Assembly: GCA_035293765.1 (NCBI GenBank)
Contig: DATGMF010000044.1
Location: 1 to 64,000, forward strand
Direction of reading: 5' to 3'
DNA length: 64,000 bases
Origin: DASRHT01 sp035293765
GTDB lineage: Bacteria; Chloroflexota; Ktedonobacteria; Ktedonobacterales; Ktedonobacteraceae
Each line of letters opens with the position of its first letter. Position 1 is the first letter of the stretch. Below, piece after piece: positions 37,125 to 45,260 of the stretch. The translations under genes and the position numbers were made by a program. The notes below the pieces were generated by a model. It made no database searches. It was not told where the DNA came from and saw only the letters and a program-made list of their open reading frames with translations.

Positions 37125-37130
37125 TATAGT
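37125..37130 (+). promoter_or_regulatory. Extended -10 promoter for the NtrB/NtrC-like operon
   Basis: TGGTATAGT has a TG extension and -10 hexamer TATAGT, about 57 bp before the kinase gene. No clear -35 is seen. Confidence 0.4.
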
Positions 37131-37186
37131 AGTGGTGAAGGCAGGTATTGCCATACCAGACTACGTCGGTATTATGCGGGGGATAG

Positions 37187-39610
37187 GTGATGATGGAAGT
37201 GGAGCAGCAATGTGGGAAAATCGATACGCCGGGAGTAATCACAACGCTACTCAGTGAGTTTAGCGCGGTCGCCGACTATCGTACATTACGGGATAGCCTG
37301 CCCCGGCGGCTGGCTGGTTTGTTAAAATGCCGGTGCGTCCTACTCTATCAGCGCAGCGGCGAAACTCTGCAATTTGTCTCAGGGTCCTTCGATGATAAGC
37401 CGGGGTGGTCCTCCTCCTTGCTCGCTGTGGCCCATATCAATCCCATCAACCTCAATAGTGATGTACCCGAGGCGTGCGCCTGGCGTGAGCGCCATAGCGT
37501 TGGTCAACCCGCGTCTGCTCCCACTCTGGCGGCTACGCCCTTAATTTATCGTCAACGTGGCATCGGCGTGCTGGTCGCGATACGCAGCAAAGAAGGGGAG
37601 AAGGCGCATCATCCAGATCGTTGGGTTGGTGATGAGATGCAGGCTTTGGAAGCTGTGGCTGGCGTCGTGGCGCTTTTATTAGAAAATACTCGTTTGTTGG
37701 AACGCGACCGCGAGCGCATCCATGAACTCGCGCTTTTGAATAGTATCAGTAGCCAGATGACCTGCTCAATGTACGATCTTGAGCGCGTGCGCGGGGTTAT
37801 CGTCCAGCGTGCGCGAGAAATTTCTACCGCGGACCTTTGCGCAATAGTTGAGCCTTCCACGCCTGAGGATGCCATTGCCTGGATGGCGCCAGAGCTGCAA
37901 GCGATGCTCTTCCAGCGTTTTCGTGAATATCATTCGCTTTCCCCCGTCATTGTCGAGCGTCCGGGGCAGATTGATGATCCGTTTATCGGTGAATGTCTTA
38001 AATACCTGCCTTCGACGCTCAAAACGCTCTTTGTGGTTCCACTGCTGCGTGGGGGCGCTTTTAGCAGACGTGGAGGTTCATTGTTGCGTGGAAGCATTGG
38101 AATGACGCACAATGACGCATCAGAGCCACGGGTGCTGGGTTTTATCATTGGAGCATATTATCAGCCGTGGAAACTGAAGCGCGCTGAAGTTGTGCTGCTG
38201 CAAGTGCTTGCCAGCCAGGCCAGCGCCGTATTAGAGAATATCCACCTGATGACTGCGGTGCTAGAAGCCCGCAACGAGGCCCGTAAACTGCTCAGGCAGG
38301 TATTAGATGATCGGCGCATGAAAGAACTGATCCTGGCAAGCATTCCCAGCGGACTGATCACGACTGATCAGAAAGGCGATATTACCACCTTTAATCGAGC
38401 GGCAGAGGCAATCCTGGGATATCATCCGTACGAAGTATTAGGCCATCCTTTGCACAAGTTTCTTGATCTGCATGCATTACGATCCATTGGCGGAGGAAGC
38501 GCGCTTCCCGTCTCCTCGGCTTTGCTGGACCAGCAACGCGACGTTCTGCACAATATGATACAGACCGGTACCGTCGTTACGATGGACCGTCATGGACGGG
38601 AAATTGTGCTTGATGTCGATGTCTTGCCCTTATGCAAAGAGCAAGACGGGCAGGTGGGCACCCTGGCAACCTTTACCGATGTAACCTCCGTCCACCGCCT
38701 GGAGGAAGAGAAACGCCGCCTGGATCACCTTGCGTCGCTGGGTGAGATGGCTGCCAATGTTGCCCATGAGGTGCGCAATCCCCTGGCATCAATCAAAACG
38801 TCAATGCAACTGCTCAAGGAGGACCTTTTCTTCTCTGCTCAATCTGCCACTCCCGAACAAAAAGAGGGGCAGGTCGAATGGGCGCGGGAATCAATCTCGG
38901 TTGTGCTGCAAGAAGTTGACCGTCTTGATACGCTGGTGCGCGACCTCTTGCTTTTCGCCAAACCATGTCATCTGCATCGCGTTCGCTGCAATATTGCGGC
39001 CATGAGCGACCAGACGCTCAAGCTGATTGAGCCGCAGTGTATAGAGTCGAATATCACTGTTCATCGCATCTACGGCGCTCTGCCACCGCTATGGGCAGAT
39101 GCCGCTCAGATTGAGCAGATACTGTTTAACCTCTATATCAACGCCATTCAGGCTATGCCCGATGGAGGCATTCTTACTATCTCCTGCCATAGTATCTCGG
39201 CTGATAGCGCCATCCGCGAGGCGGGAGGAGCTCAGACAACCGTAGACCAGGGAGGGGATAGTGGCTATTCTCTGACGGTGAAACGGATACAAACTCCTCC
39301 AGTGCAACAGTGGTTGGAGATAGCGGTCAGTGATACCGGGACGGGTATTCCTCCTGACCAGCTTGAGCATATTTTTCAGCCGTTCTTTACTACTAAGGCG
39401 CATGGTATCGGCCTGGGGCTGGCGATCACGCGACGTCTGGTAGAGGATCATGGCGGTTACATCCGAGTGGAAGGACATTATGGCTATGGCGCGACCATCG
39501 CAGTGCGATTGCCGCTGCTAGAAGATGCGGCTCTTTCGCAGGAAGAGCAGGAAGAGCAGGAAGATGCTGAGGAGAGTGAAGAAGTGCAAGGGCAGGGTGG
39601 GCAGCTATGA
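37187..39610 (+). CDS. GAF-PAS sensor histidine kinase (NtrB/AtoS-like)
   Basis: An ~807-residue soluble kinase. Residues ~15-170 and ~175-365 look like two GAF domains (VAGVVALLLENTRLL, SQASAVLENIHL end them). A PAS domain spans ~385-500 (SGLITTDQKGDITTFNRAAE). The dimerisation domain has the His in NVAHEVRNPLASIK (~525), and the ATPase has YINAIQAMPDGG, SDTGTGIPP and GIGLGLAI. The last ~25 residues are Glu-rich. Starts GTG 37187, ATG 37190 and ATG 37193 are all near GGGGGATAGG. It overlaps its regulator gene by 4 bp, so the pair is cognate. There are no membrane spans, so the signal is intracellular. Confidence 0.87.
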   Translation: MMMEVEQQCGKIDTPGVITTLLSEFSAVADYRTLRDSLPRRLAGLLKCRCVLLYQRSGETLQFVSGSFDDKPGWSSSLLAVAHINPINLNSDVPEACAWRERHSVGQPASAPTLAATPLIYRQRGIGVLVAIRSKEGEKAHHPDRWVGDEMQALEAVAGVVALLLENTRLLERDRERIHELALLNSISSQMTCSMYDLERVRGVIVQRAREISTADLCAIVEPSTPEDAIAWMAPELQAMLFQRFREYHSLSPVIVERPGQIDDPFIGECLKYLPSTLKTLFVVPLLRGGAFSRRGGSLLRGSIGMTHNDASEPRVLGFIIGAYYQPWKLKRAEVVLLQVLASQASAVLENIHLMTAVLEARNEARKLLRQVLDDRRMKELILASIPSGLITTDQKGDITTFNRAAEAILGYHPYEVLGHPLHKFLDLHALRSIGGGSALPVSSALLDQQRDVLHNMIQTGTVVTMDRHGREIVLDVDVLPLCKEQDGQVGTLATFTDVTSVHRLEEEKRRLDHLASLGEMAANVAHEVRNPLASIKTSMQLLKEDLFFSAQSATPEQKEGQVEWARESISVVLQEVDRLDTLVRDLLLFAKPCHLHRVRCNIAAMSDQTLKLIEPQCIESNITVHRIYGALPPLWADAAQIEQILFNLYINAIQAMPDGGILTISCHSISADSAIREAGGAQTTVDQGGDSGYSLTVKRIQTPPVQQWLEIAVSDTGTGIPPDQLEHIFQPFFTTKAHGIGLGLAITRRLVEDHGGYIRVEGHYGYGATIAVRLPLLEDAALSQEEQEEQEDAEESEEVQGQGGQL

Positions 39611-41013
39611 GCTTGAGTATACTGATTATTGATGATGAACCCCATTTACCGCACCAGTTTGCCCGCTTTCTTAGAAAGCATGGGGGCTATGAAGTTTATA
39701 CAGCCGCTGACGGCGAGTTGGGATTGCAGGAGCTACAGCGCAATGATGTTGATCTGGTATTGCTCGACCTGCGTTTGCCCAAACTCAGCGGGCTGGAAGT
39801 GCTCACGCATTTGCGAGAGATCGATCCTGAGGTACCGGTTGTTATACTCACCGCTTATGGAGATGTGCAAACCGCAGTTGCCGCGATGAAGCTGGGAGCC
39901 TCGGACTATCTGCTCAAGGGCTTTGATCTCGACGAATTGCTTATAGTCGTGCGGCGGGCTTTAGAGACCAGCGCCATGTCGCGTGAACTGCGCCAGTTGC
40001 GTCGTGAGCGCAGCGACAACTACCACTTTACTCATATTGTAGGGCACAGCGAGCGCATGCGGGAGGTTTTTGATCTGGTGGCGCGCGTAGCGCCCAGCGA
40101 TACCGCGGTCTTAATCACAGGGGAGAGTGGAACCGGCAAAGAGGTCATTGCCCGCGCTATCCATGAGCAGAGCCAGCGAGCTTCTGGCCCCTTTCATCCT
40201 TTGAATTGCGCCGCCATTGCTCATAACCTCCTGGAAAGCGAGCTGTTCGGGTATGAGCGTTATGCTTTTACTGATGCCAAGAAGCAGAAGCGGGGCCTGC
40301 TCGAACTGGCTGATGGGGGCACGCTGTTCCTCGATGAGATCGGTGAAATGCCTCTCGATATGCAGGCCAAACTTTTGCGCGTGCTGGAGACGCGCTCGTT
40401 CTTTCGCCTGGGCGGAAACCAGGAGGTCAAAATTGATGTGCGCATTCTGGCCGCGACCAACCGCGATCTTGAGCAGGCAAAAATGGAGGGAGCGTTTCGC
40501 GCTGATCTTTACTTTCGCCTGGCCGTGCTGGAGATCAGGTTGCCTCCCTTGCGTGAAAGGCCCGGCGACATCATGCTGTTCGTCTCACATTTTATAGAAG
40601 ATTTCAATAAGTTGCTGGGGCGCAATATCCGGCGCATCTCCCCTGAGGCGCAGCGTCTCCTGCTGGCATATAGCTGGCCTGGCAATATTCGCGAGCTCAA
40701 GAACGTCATCGAGCGAGCGATGATCCTCAGCAGCAATGATGAGCTGTTACCGGCTCATTTGCCACAGGAAATCGTCGGCGCGGATAGCAAGAATATCTCT
40801 CCTCTGGATCCCTGGGAGCAGTGGTTAAATATGTGGCCGCGGGGCAGCGTCTCCTTTGAGGATGTCACCGGGCGCTTCGAGCAGCATCTGATCCGCTGGG
40901 CTCTGGAGACGGCCCACCATAATCGGACGCGGGCCGCCGAACTGCTCGGTTTTACCAAAGTTGACCAGTTGCGCTATCTGATGCGCAAACACAATTTGTT
41001 TCAAACTCACTAG
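39607..41013 (+). CDS. NtrC-like response regulator with altered GAFTGA loop
   Basis: A 468-residue protein: receiver (DDEPH, phosphoacceptor Asp in VLLDLRLPK, Thr in ILTAYGD, residues 1-120), AAA domain (GESGTGKEVIARAI Walker A, GGTLFLDEIGEM Walker B, LRERPGDIM arginine region) and a C-terminal FIS-type HTH (NRTRAAELLGFTKVDQLRYL). The sigma54-contacting loop, normally GAFTGA, reads YAFTDA in ELFGYERYAFTDAKK, so both Gly are replaced. This suggests it does not activate sigma54 polymerase in the usual way. Overlap ATGA with the kinase gene shows translational coupling. Confidence 0.88.
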   Translation: MSLSILIIDDEPHLPHQFARFLRKHGGYEVYTAADGELGLQELQRNDVDLVLLDLRLPKLSGLEVLTHLREIDPEVPVVILTAYGDVQTAVAAMKLGASDYLLKGFDLDELLIVVRRALETSAMSRELRQLRRERSDNYHFTHIVGHSERMREVFDLVARVAPSDTAVLITGESGTGKEVIARAIHEQSQRASGPFHPLNCAAIAHNLLESELFGYERYAFTDAKKQKRGLLELADGGTLFLDEIGEMPLDMQAKLLRVLETRSFFRLGGNQEVKIDVRILAATNRDLEQAKMEGAFRADLYFRLAVLEIRLPPLRERPGDIMLFVSHFIEDFNKLLGRNIRRISPEAQRLLLAYSWPGNIRELKNVIERAMILSSNDELLPAHLPQEIVGADSKNISPLDPWEQWLNMWPRGSVSFEDVTGRFEQHLIRWALETAHHNRTRAAELLGFTKVDQLRYLMRKHNLFQTH

Positions 41014-41027
41014 AGAGGAGTACAGGC

Positions 41028-42044
41028 TTAATCGGCATTGGTCGCATCGACAACGCTCTCATGGTTGAGCAGTTCCGTCTCCAGTTCCTGCCAGGCAAGC
41101 TGCTCTATCTGGAAATTGCTCATCTGCTGTCGCTGGGTCATTGACTCCTGAAACTTCGCTGTCACCCGCTGGCGAAAATTTGCCAGGATCGGACGCTGGA
41201 CCTCTGGTTTTGGCAGAACGCGCAGTTGGATCTCATTGGTATGGCGGAAGTCACTTTTATCGAAGGCCAGCGATATCAGGTCGCTAAATGTTGCGAGGAG
41301 ATTTAAACGTTGTTGAGAAAAGTACTTCTCTTGCGTACTGGAAGCCAGCAGGCATCCCGCAATGCGTCCCTCAAAGCGAATGGGGGCGGCGGCGGCGCTG
41401 ACCTCAAACTCGTCCTGGACGGCGGGTAGGGTGTTGTCTTCACGCAGGTTATCGTCATTGATAATATGATGGACCTCGACCGCATAGCCTGAAAGCGATT
41501 CCAGCCCCAGAAAGAGCACGTCGTGTTCAAGATCGGCTGTCCAGGGAGGCGTTCCTTTGCCAGCTCTTTCTCGCAGGCTATGCACTTTGCCATCGACTGG
41601 AGAGGGTGGCATACACTGAACCAACTTGACCGCCATCCCTAGCTGGCTAGGATCGAGCTGCGCCAGAGCCTGTTTTAATACGACCTCGCTGATGCGCCAG
41701 AAGCGTAAGCTCTCGGTCGTGGTGGTGCGGATACTTAGCACCTGAGCAAAAAACTCGGAGGGGATCTGCTCTGTGGAATCTTCCAGGAGCCAGGATTGGA
41801 TATCGGGATAAAGTGTTTCCAGGGCATCAATCAGTTCCTGGCGCTGATTGGGATGGATCACCCGTACCAGGTGTATTAAATGGGGCCGCTGGGGCTTCGA
41901 TTCTCCGCTGGCCCAGCGCGAAAGGGTCATGGTGGTGACGCCAAGAGCTGTTGATAGGCGCTGACGTTCGCCTGGGGATTTGATGATCCCTTGTAAGATA
42001 GTTGACCATGCTGGAAGAGGAGTGACCATACCTTTCCACCTCAT
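41028..42044 (-). CDS. HTH-GAF regulatory protein
   Basis: A 338-residue protein with an N-terminal Cro/XRE-like HTH (ERQRLSTALGVTTMTLSRWA, residues ~27-46, then SGESKPQRPH). A central GAF-like domain occupies ~150-290 (AAAPIRFEGRIAGCLLASST, then LATFSDLISLAFD). The C-terminus is a Gln-rich helix. It is probably a transcription factor responding to a small ligand. It converges on the NtrC-like gene with 14 bp between them. A start at residue 6 (ATG 42029) is also possible. Confidence 0.75.
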   Translation of the reverse strand: MRWKGMVTPLPAWSTILQGIIKSPGERQRLSTALGVTTMTLSRWASGESKPQRPHLIHLVRVIHPNQRQELIDALETLYPDIQSWLLEDSTEQIPSEFFAQVLSIRTTTTESLRFWRISEVVLKQALAQLDPSQLGMAVKLVQCMPPSPVDGKVHSLRERAGKGTPPWTADLEHDVLFLGLESLSGYAVEVHHIINDDNLREDNTLPAVQDEFEVSAAAAPIRFEGRIAGCLLASSTQEKYFSQQRLNLLATFSDLISLAFDKSDFRHTNEIQLRVLPKPEVQRPILANFRQRVTAKFQESMTQRQQMSNFQIEQLAWQELETELLNHESVVDATNAD

Positions 42045-42266
42045 TGAAACTGCAAGAAACTCATCCGGTCTTGCTTTCTATGATAACAGAGGTGCGATAG
42101 TGAGTCAACTGCCACATTAATATTTTGTGTGGAAATTTCTCGAAATGCGTCCAACAAGCCATATCGATAGCAAAACTAGTTGTACTTGAGTCGTGAAATC
42201 TGTATCATAGAAAATGATGGTAAATCAGGCAGGAAAGTGTAGATTGCGCAGGAAAAGGAGTGGAGG

Positions 42267-42632
42267 ATGCCCAAAAAGATCATTGCCGTTGATGATGATA
42301 AAGAAGTGCGTGAAATCATGACATTTGTGCTCAGCCGGCATGGCTTCGAGATCGCAACTGCCTCCAATGGACAACAACTACAAGATTTGCTCAATTTGCA
42401 GCTACCCGATTTGATCATTCTAGATGTCATGATGCCAGGAGAGGATGGCTATCACATCTGCCGTACTTTGCGAGACGACCCACGAACTCAGCATATCCCG
42501 GTGATTATTATCACCGCTCATGCCGAAGACATTTATAAACGGATCAGCCTGGATCTAGGGGCGGCACAGCATATAACCAAGCCTTTCCATCCATTAGAAC
42601 TGGTAGAAAAGATCAATGCCCTTCTGAAATGA
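42267..42632 (+). CDS. Single-domain response regulator
   Basis: A 121-residue CheY-like receiver with nothing attached. It has AVDDDKEV (acidic pocket), the phosphoacceptor Asp in LIILDVMMPGEDG (~residue 53), Thr in IIITAHAED, and Lys in ITKPFHPLEL. It would relay phosphate or control a partner by binding. AAAGGAGTGGAGG gives a strong ribosome binding site. The partner kinase is not next to it; the NtrB-like kinase is a possibility. Confidence 0.9.
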   Translation: MPKKIIAVDDDKEVREIMTFVLSRHGFEIATASNGQQLQDLLNLQLPDLIILDVMMPGEDGYHICRTLRDDPRTQHIPVIIITAHAEDIYKRISLDLGAAQHITKPFHPLELVEKINALLK

Positions 42633-42760
42633 GAACGGAGAAGATATAATTATCATAAACACATATCCAAAATTGTGACGTAAAAGACTTGTCTCAACGC
42701 TTAAAAATTGGTATCATTACAAGCAAGAGCGTCCTGACGAGTTCAAGGAAGCAGAGCGGC

Positions 42761-43213
42761 ATGCCAAACAGATACGAACGCGAGATTGAAGAGATTCTGC
42801 GCAATCTAGAGAACGCGGAGCCTAAACCAGCTTTACGACCGAAATTCGGCAAGCGACCACGTCAGAAGCCAGGTCCTGGCATCCCTGCGCGTCATCGTCC
42901 GTTCTTTTCGTTTAATTTCTCGATGACGGAATGGTTGCTCGTTGCTGGAATTGTCGCCGCGCTGGTTTCCGGTGGTTATGCCTATTTACAGGATAGGCAG
43001 GATATTTTCACCGCGATCCTGGCAACCGTCGGCATTGTATGTTTAACCCTGGTCGCATTCTCGCATTTTCTATTCCGTCCACGCCGTTCCCAATCAATGC
43101 GTTATGGGAATGTCACTGTTACCCCTTTACGCCGTAGCCCTTTCAGTGGCCTCAAGACGCAGTGGAATCTCTTTTTGCTCAAGTTGCGCTACCGGCGCAA
43201 AAAAGAGCACTAG
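42761..43213 (+). CDS. Small two-span membrane protein
   Basis: A 150-residue protein of unknown function. The ATG at 42761 (MPNRYEREIEEILRNLE) is preferred; an upstream TTG at 42689 adds a basic tail without a clear ribosome binding site. A charged helix (~1-20) and a basic Pro-rich linker (RPKFGKRPRQKPGPGIPARH) come first. Two hydrophobic segments follow at ~58-76 and ~84-106, then a basic tail ending RRKKEH. N- and C-termini are predicted cytoplasmic. No family is recognised. Confidence 0.65.
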   Translation: MPNRYEREIEEILRNLENAEPKPALRPKFGKRPRQKPGPGIPARHRPFFSFNFSMTEWLLVAGIVAALVSGGYAYLQDRQDIFTAILATVGIVCLTLVAFSHFLFRPRRSQSMRYGNVTVTPLRRSPFSGLKTQWNLFLLKLRYRRKKEH

Positions 43214-43355
43214 ATGGCGTGTTCTACCCGTTAGCGATACCAGGATACTTCCCTTTGCCGATGCATACTTTTTAAGTGTGGGGTCGCATAGGCCATTTTT
43301 GCTGTTATGTGGTATCTGGCTGCCCCTTTGCTTTCGCAACGCCAGGGGTAATTGC

Positions 43356-43361
43356 TATAAT
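43356..43361 (+). promoter_or_regulatory. Extended -10 promoter for the 43433 gene
   Basis: TGCTATAAT contains a consensus -10 (TATAAT) with a TG extension, about 72 bp before the start codon. Confidence 0.5.
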
Positions 43362-43432
43362 ATTGGCTCTGACTGTAAAAGATGGAGCCTGGTAGACAAA
43401 ATTTTTAAAAGGTAAAAAGGAGCTTTTGAGTT

Positions 43433-43768
43433 ATGAATGAACTGGTAGAACGCCTCTCGCAAGGGGAGCATCCGGTTGCCGTTGGAGGCCCGAAGCCTTC
43501 TCTGGAAGAGTTCAAAAAGCGCATAGAGGATATGGGGTATGTCTTTATCAAGTTTACCGGAACGCGCGGTGGAACGGATCTGGGAGTTCGCGTCGATAAG
43601 GCAGCCGTTGATCTGAGTAAAGCCGATTTTGCTCAGGCTACCGGCACGGCGCATGTCGAGGGGACCCTTACCCTGAACTATGTCAAAGTGCGCTGCGTGG
43701 CTGATATCAATCTGGCAACTTTGGAGGGCACGGGGCATCTGGTGATCCTGGAAGAGGTTCATCCCTAG
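43433..43768 (+). CDS. Conserved-looking small soluble protein, unknown
   Basis: A 111-residue protein. The N-terminus is helical (MNELVERLSQGEHPV and SLEEFKKRIEDMGYVFIKF), and the rest is rich in alternating strands (GTRGGTDLGVRVD, GTAHVEGTLTLNYVKVRCVA, GTGHLVILEEV), suggesting a small beta-sandwich. There is no signal peptide, membrane span or catalytic signature. It has a strong AAAAGGAG ribosome binding site, a consensus -10 and its own terminator, so it is an independently expressed gene. Function not recognised. Confidence 0.75.
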   Translation: MNELVERLSQGEHPVAVGGPKPSLEEFKKRIEDMGYVFIKFTGTRGGTDLGVRVDKAAVDLSKADFAQATGTAHVEGTLTLNYVKVRCVADINLATLEGTGHLVILEEVHP

Positions 43769-43800
43769 CTGAAGCCGCTACAAAACCAATCTATCACCAG

Positions 43801-43863
43801 CCTTTTCGTGAGATGAGATGGAAAGCATTCAACCACTCATCTGTCGCGAAAAGGTATTTTTTT
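43801..43863 (+). terminator. Rho-independent terminator
   Basis: A two-part stem (CCTTTTCG at 43801-43808 with CGAAAAGG at 43847-43854, plus AGATGAG with CTCATCT inside) is followed by TATTTTTTTAG. This is the clearest intrinsic terminator in the window, 32 bp after the preceding stop. Confidence 0.85.
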
Positions 43864-44051
43864 AGCATCAAACAATAATTTTACATTTTTCTGCGGCTTC
43901 TTTAATACTCTCATGGAAGAATGATTTTTGAGTAAGAGACAGCAAATTGTAGAGCAGGCAAGAATAATAATGTTAGTTTAATGGTAACGTGGTAACATGC
44001 AGCATAGTCAGGGAAAGGCCGTTCTGTAACTTGTTGCGAGGACAATTTACG

Positions 44052-44519
44052 ATGAAAAAGATCATTGTTTCAATTATCGTTATAGGCACCTTTGTCATCT
44101 ACAGCTTTATCCATCACTCCGGCTTTACTGCCGTCCTGCCGGATACTTCAGTAGGCTCTCGCTCCTCATCGGGTTCAACCACATCCCCCTCGGATACGCC
44201 CGGAGCTACGGGGACACCTGGGGCGACTGGCGCGCTTTATAAGGATGGCTCATATACGGGGAGTGTAGCTGATGCGCAATGGGGCGTTGTACAGGTCCAG
44301 GCGATCATTAAAGGTGGCAAGATTACCGATGTGCAATGGCTGCAATATCCCAATGATCGTAGCCGCTCAGTCTATATCAATAGTTACGCTGACCCGCAGC
44401 TTACCAGTGAGGCGATCCAGGCTCAGAGCGCCAATGTTGATGCCGTAACGGGTGCGACCGATTCCAGTGACGCATTCATGCAGTCTCTCTCGGACGCCCT
44501 TTCTCAGGCGCATAGCTGA
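44052..44519 (+). CDS. Flavinylated FMN-binding domain protein
   Basis: A 155-residue exported protein. An N-terminal membrane anchor (IIVSIIVIGTFVIYSFI, residues ~4-20) leads to a Ser/Thr/Gly/Pro-rich linker (to ~60) and an FMN_bind domain (YKDGSYTGSVADAQWGVVQV, then IIKGGKITDVQW). The motif DAVTGAT (130-136) fits the Dxx[ST]GA[ST] flavinylation site, so Thr136 should carry covalent FMN, attached by the ApbE encoded next door. The start at 44052 follows GAGGAC; an earlier start would spoil the signal anchor. It passes electrons outside the membrane. Confidence 0.88.
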   Translation: MKKIIVSIIVIGTFVIYSFIHHSGFTAVLPDTSVGSRSSSGSTTSPSDTPGATGTPGATGALYKDGSYTGSVADAQWGVVQVQAIIKGGKITDVQWLQYPNDRSRSVYINSYADPQLTSEAIQAQSANVDAVTGATDSSDAFMQSLSDALSQAHS

Positions 44520-45259
44520 TGAAACATCTGGAGCTCCTTATGGGCATGCCTGTTGCTGTTGAAGTCGTTGATCTTGCCGTTACAGCAGCAGATATCGAAC
44601 GCGTTTTTGCTTACTTTCGCGCGATTGATGCTACTTTCAGCACGTACAAAGAGGATAGTGAAATTTCGAAAATAAATCGGGGTGAGCTTTGTGAGGTGGA
44701 GTATAGCGACGATATGAAAACGATCCTGGCACTGAGCGAGCAAACCAGGCGTGAAACGCAGGGATACTTCGATATCCGCCATCATGGCATCCTTGACCCT
44801 TCAGGCATAGTCAAAGGCTGGGCCATCCTTCAGGCTGCGAATTTATTGAGAGCAGCCGGATTTGCCAATTTCTACGTTGATGCGGGCGGCGATATCCAGG
44901 TGGCAGGCAAAAAAGGTGGCAATCCCTGGCGCATTGGTATCCGCAATCCGTTCAACCGCAAAGAGAACGTGAAGGTTCTGGCAATCACTGATAGAGGCGT
45001 TGCCACCTCCGGCACTGCGATTCGCGGGCAACATATCTACAACCCCCATCAGCCGGATAAGCCTCTTCAGGAGGATATTATTAGCCTGACCGTTATCGGT
45101 CCCAATGTCTATGAAGCTGATCGCTTTGCAACAGCGGCCTTTGCGATGGGGAAAAAGGGCATTTACTTTATTGAGCAACTACCGGGGTTTGAAGGATATA
45201 TGATTGACGCGTCCGCGCGTGCAACGTTTACCCGTGGGTTCGAAAGGTATGTGGTCTAA
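44519..45259 (+). CDS. apbE: FAD:protein FMN transferase (ApbE)
   Basis: A 246-residue ApbE-family enzyme that transfers FMN from FAD to a Thr of target proteins, Mg-dependent. Features include the FAD-binding FSTYKEDSEISKIN, FDIRHHGILDPSGIVKGWAI, the Ala/Gly-rich VDAGGDIQVAG and the late metal/FAD site TSGTAIRGQHIYNPH. It has no lipoprotein signal, unlike many exported ApbE proteins, so topology is uncertain. It shares one base with the preceding FMN-binding gene (TGATG), whose DAVTGAT site is the obvious substrate. Confidence 0.9.
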   Translation: MKHLELLMGMPVAVEVVDLAVTAADIERVFAYFRAIDATFSTYKEDSEISKINRGELCEVEYSDDMKTILALSEQTRRETQGYFDIRHHGILDPSGIVKGWAILQAANLLRAAGFANFYVDAGGDIQVAGKKGGNPWRIGIRNPFNRKENVKVLAITDRGVATSGTAIRGQHIYNPHQPDKPLQEDIISLTVIGPNVYEADRFATAAFAMGKKGIYFIEQLPGFEGYMIDASARATFTRGFERYVV

Positions 45260-45260
45260 T

